This document shows positions 5,051 through 5,162 of a stretch of DNA of 5,162 nt, one piece after another. A program made the position numbers and the translations under genes. Under the pieces are notes generated by a model. That model was not told the DNA's origin, ran no database searches, and saw only the letters and a list, made by a program, of their open reading frames with translations. Source of the stretch: Chloroflexota bacterium (lineage in GTDB: Bacteria > Chloroflexota > UBA6077); contig JAJZRD010000258.1 of assembly GCA_021845945.1 (NCBI GenBank), positions 1 to 5,162 on the forward strand, given 5' to 3'. Position 1 is the stretch's first letter. Each line of letters starts with the position of its first letter.

Positions 5051-5162
5051 TTAGGATGTGTTTGGATGCTGGGGAGAACGCTTCATCCGGCTTTTTCGAG
5101 CACGAGTGCGATTGATCAGGTGCTCGACCACCAGCGACGCCGCGCCCTCGGGTGTCAGCTCA
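5051..5162 (-). CDS. Possible 3' end of a minus-strand gene, cut by the window edge
   Basis: Reading the minus strand from the right edge, an open frame of 36 codons (first full codon at 5161-5159) runs to a TAA at 5051-5053. It begins ELTPEGAASLVVEHLINRTR and continues with a basic, polar tail. The first part looks like a genuine amphipathic C-terminal helix of an enzyme; the other two minus-strand frames meet stops or read poorly. No family can be named from so short a piece. If real, it converges on the HicB-like gene, with the nested inverted repeat lying between them. Confidence 0.4.
   Translation of the reverse strand, partial: ELTPEGAASLVVEHLINRTRARKSRMKRSPQHPNTS

Overview
The window looks like a piece of a high-GC bacterial chromosome. 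It is most consistent with a Chloroflexota-type organism. That placement is an inference from three things: the long Ala/Pro/Gln/Thr linker after the lipobox of the binding protein, the style of the glucose/sorbosone-dehydrogenase sequence, and a small orphan HicB-like protein. No marker gene is present, so the taxonomy is soft.

Left half (148-3132, minus strand): a complete three-gene TRAP transporter operon in the order dctP-dctQ-dctM. It encodes a lipoprotein solute-binding protein, a small four-helix membrane subunit and a large multi-helix transport subunit. dctQ starts at TTG behind a strong Shine-Dalgarno. dctM starts 2 nt after the dctQ stop. A GC-rich 9-bp hairpin lies between dctP and dctQ, and two near-identical 10-bp palindromes lie in the dctP leader. 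The binding site has the Arg/Arg/Asn pattern expected for a carboxylate, but the actual substrate cannot be read from sequence. Nothing convincing is seen in 1-147, downstream of dctM.

Middle (3133-3679): a divergent intergenic region holding the dctP leader and a weak promoter candidate, a perfect 12-bp palindrome and a 14-bp tandem duplication. It ends in a good ribosome site for a plus-strand gene at 3680-4204. That gene encodes a secreted PQQ-type glucose/sorbosone dehydrogenase relative that has lost most of its propeller by an in-frame internal deletion. The N-terminal strand is fused directly to the C-terminal part.

Right part (4205-5162): about 500 bp without a recognisable gene (one hairpin and one doubtful 42-codon ORF), then a 74-aa HicB-like protein with no HicA partner. 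After that comes an 84-bp nested inverted-repeat structure and what may be the 3' end of a minus-strand gene cut by the window edge. The right half reads as a region of gene erosion next to an intact transporter operon. I did not find a convincing new multi-gene system. The best leads are the deleted dehydrogenase, the orphan HicB and the structured intergenic elements.
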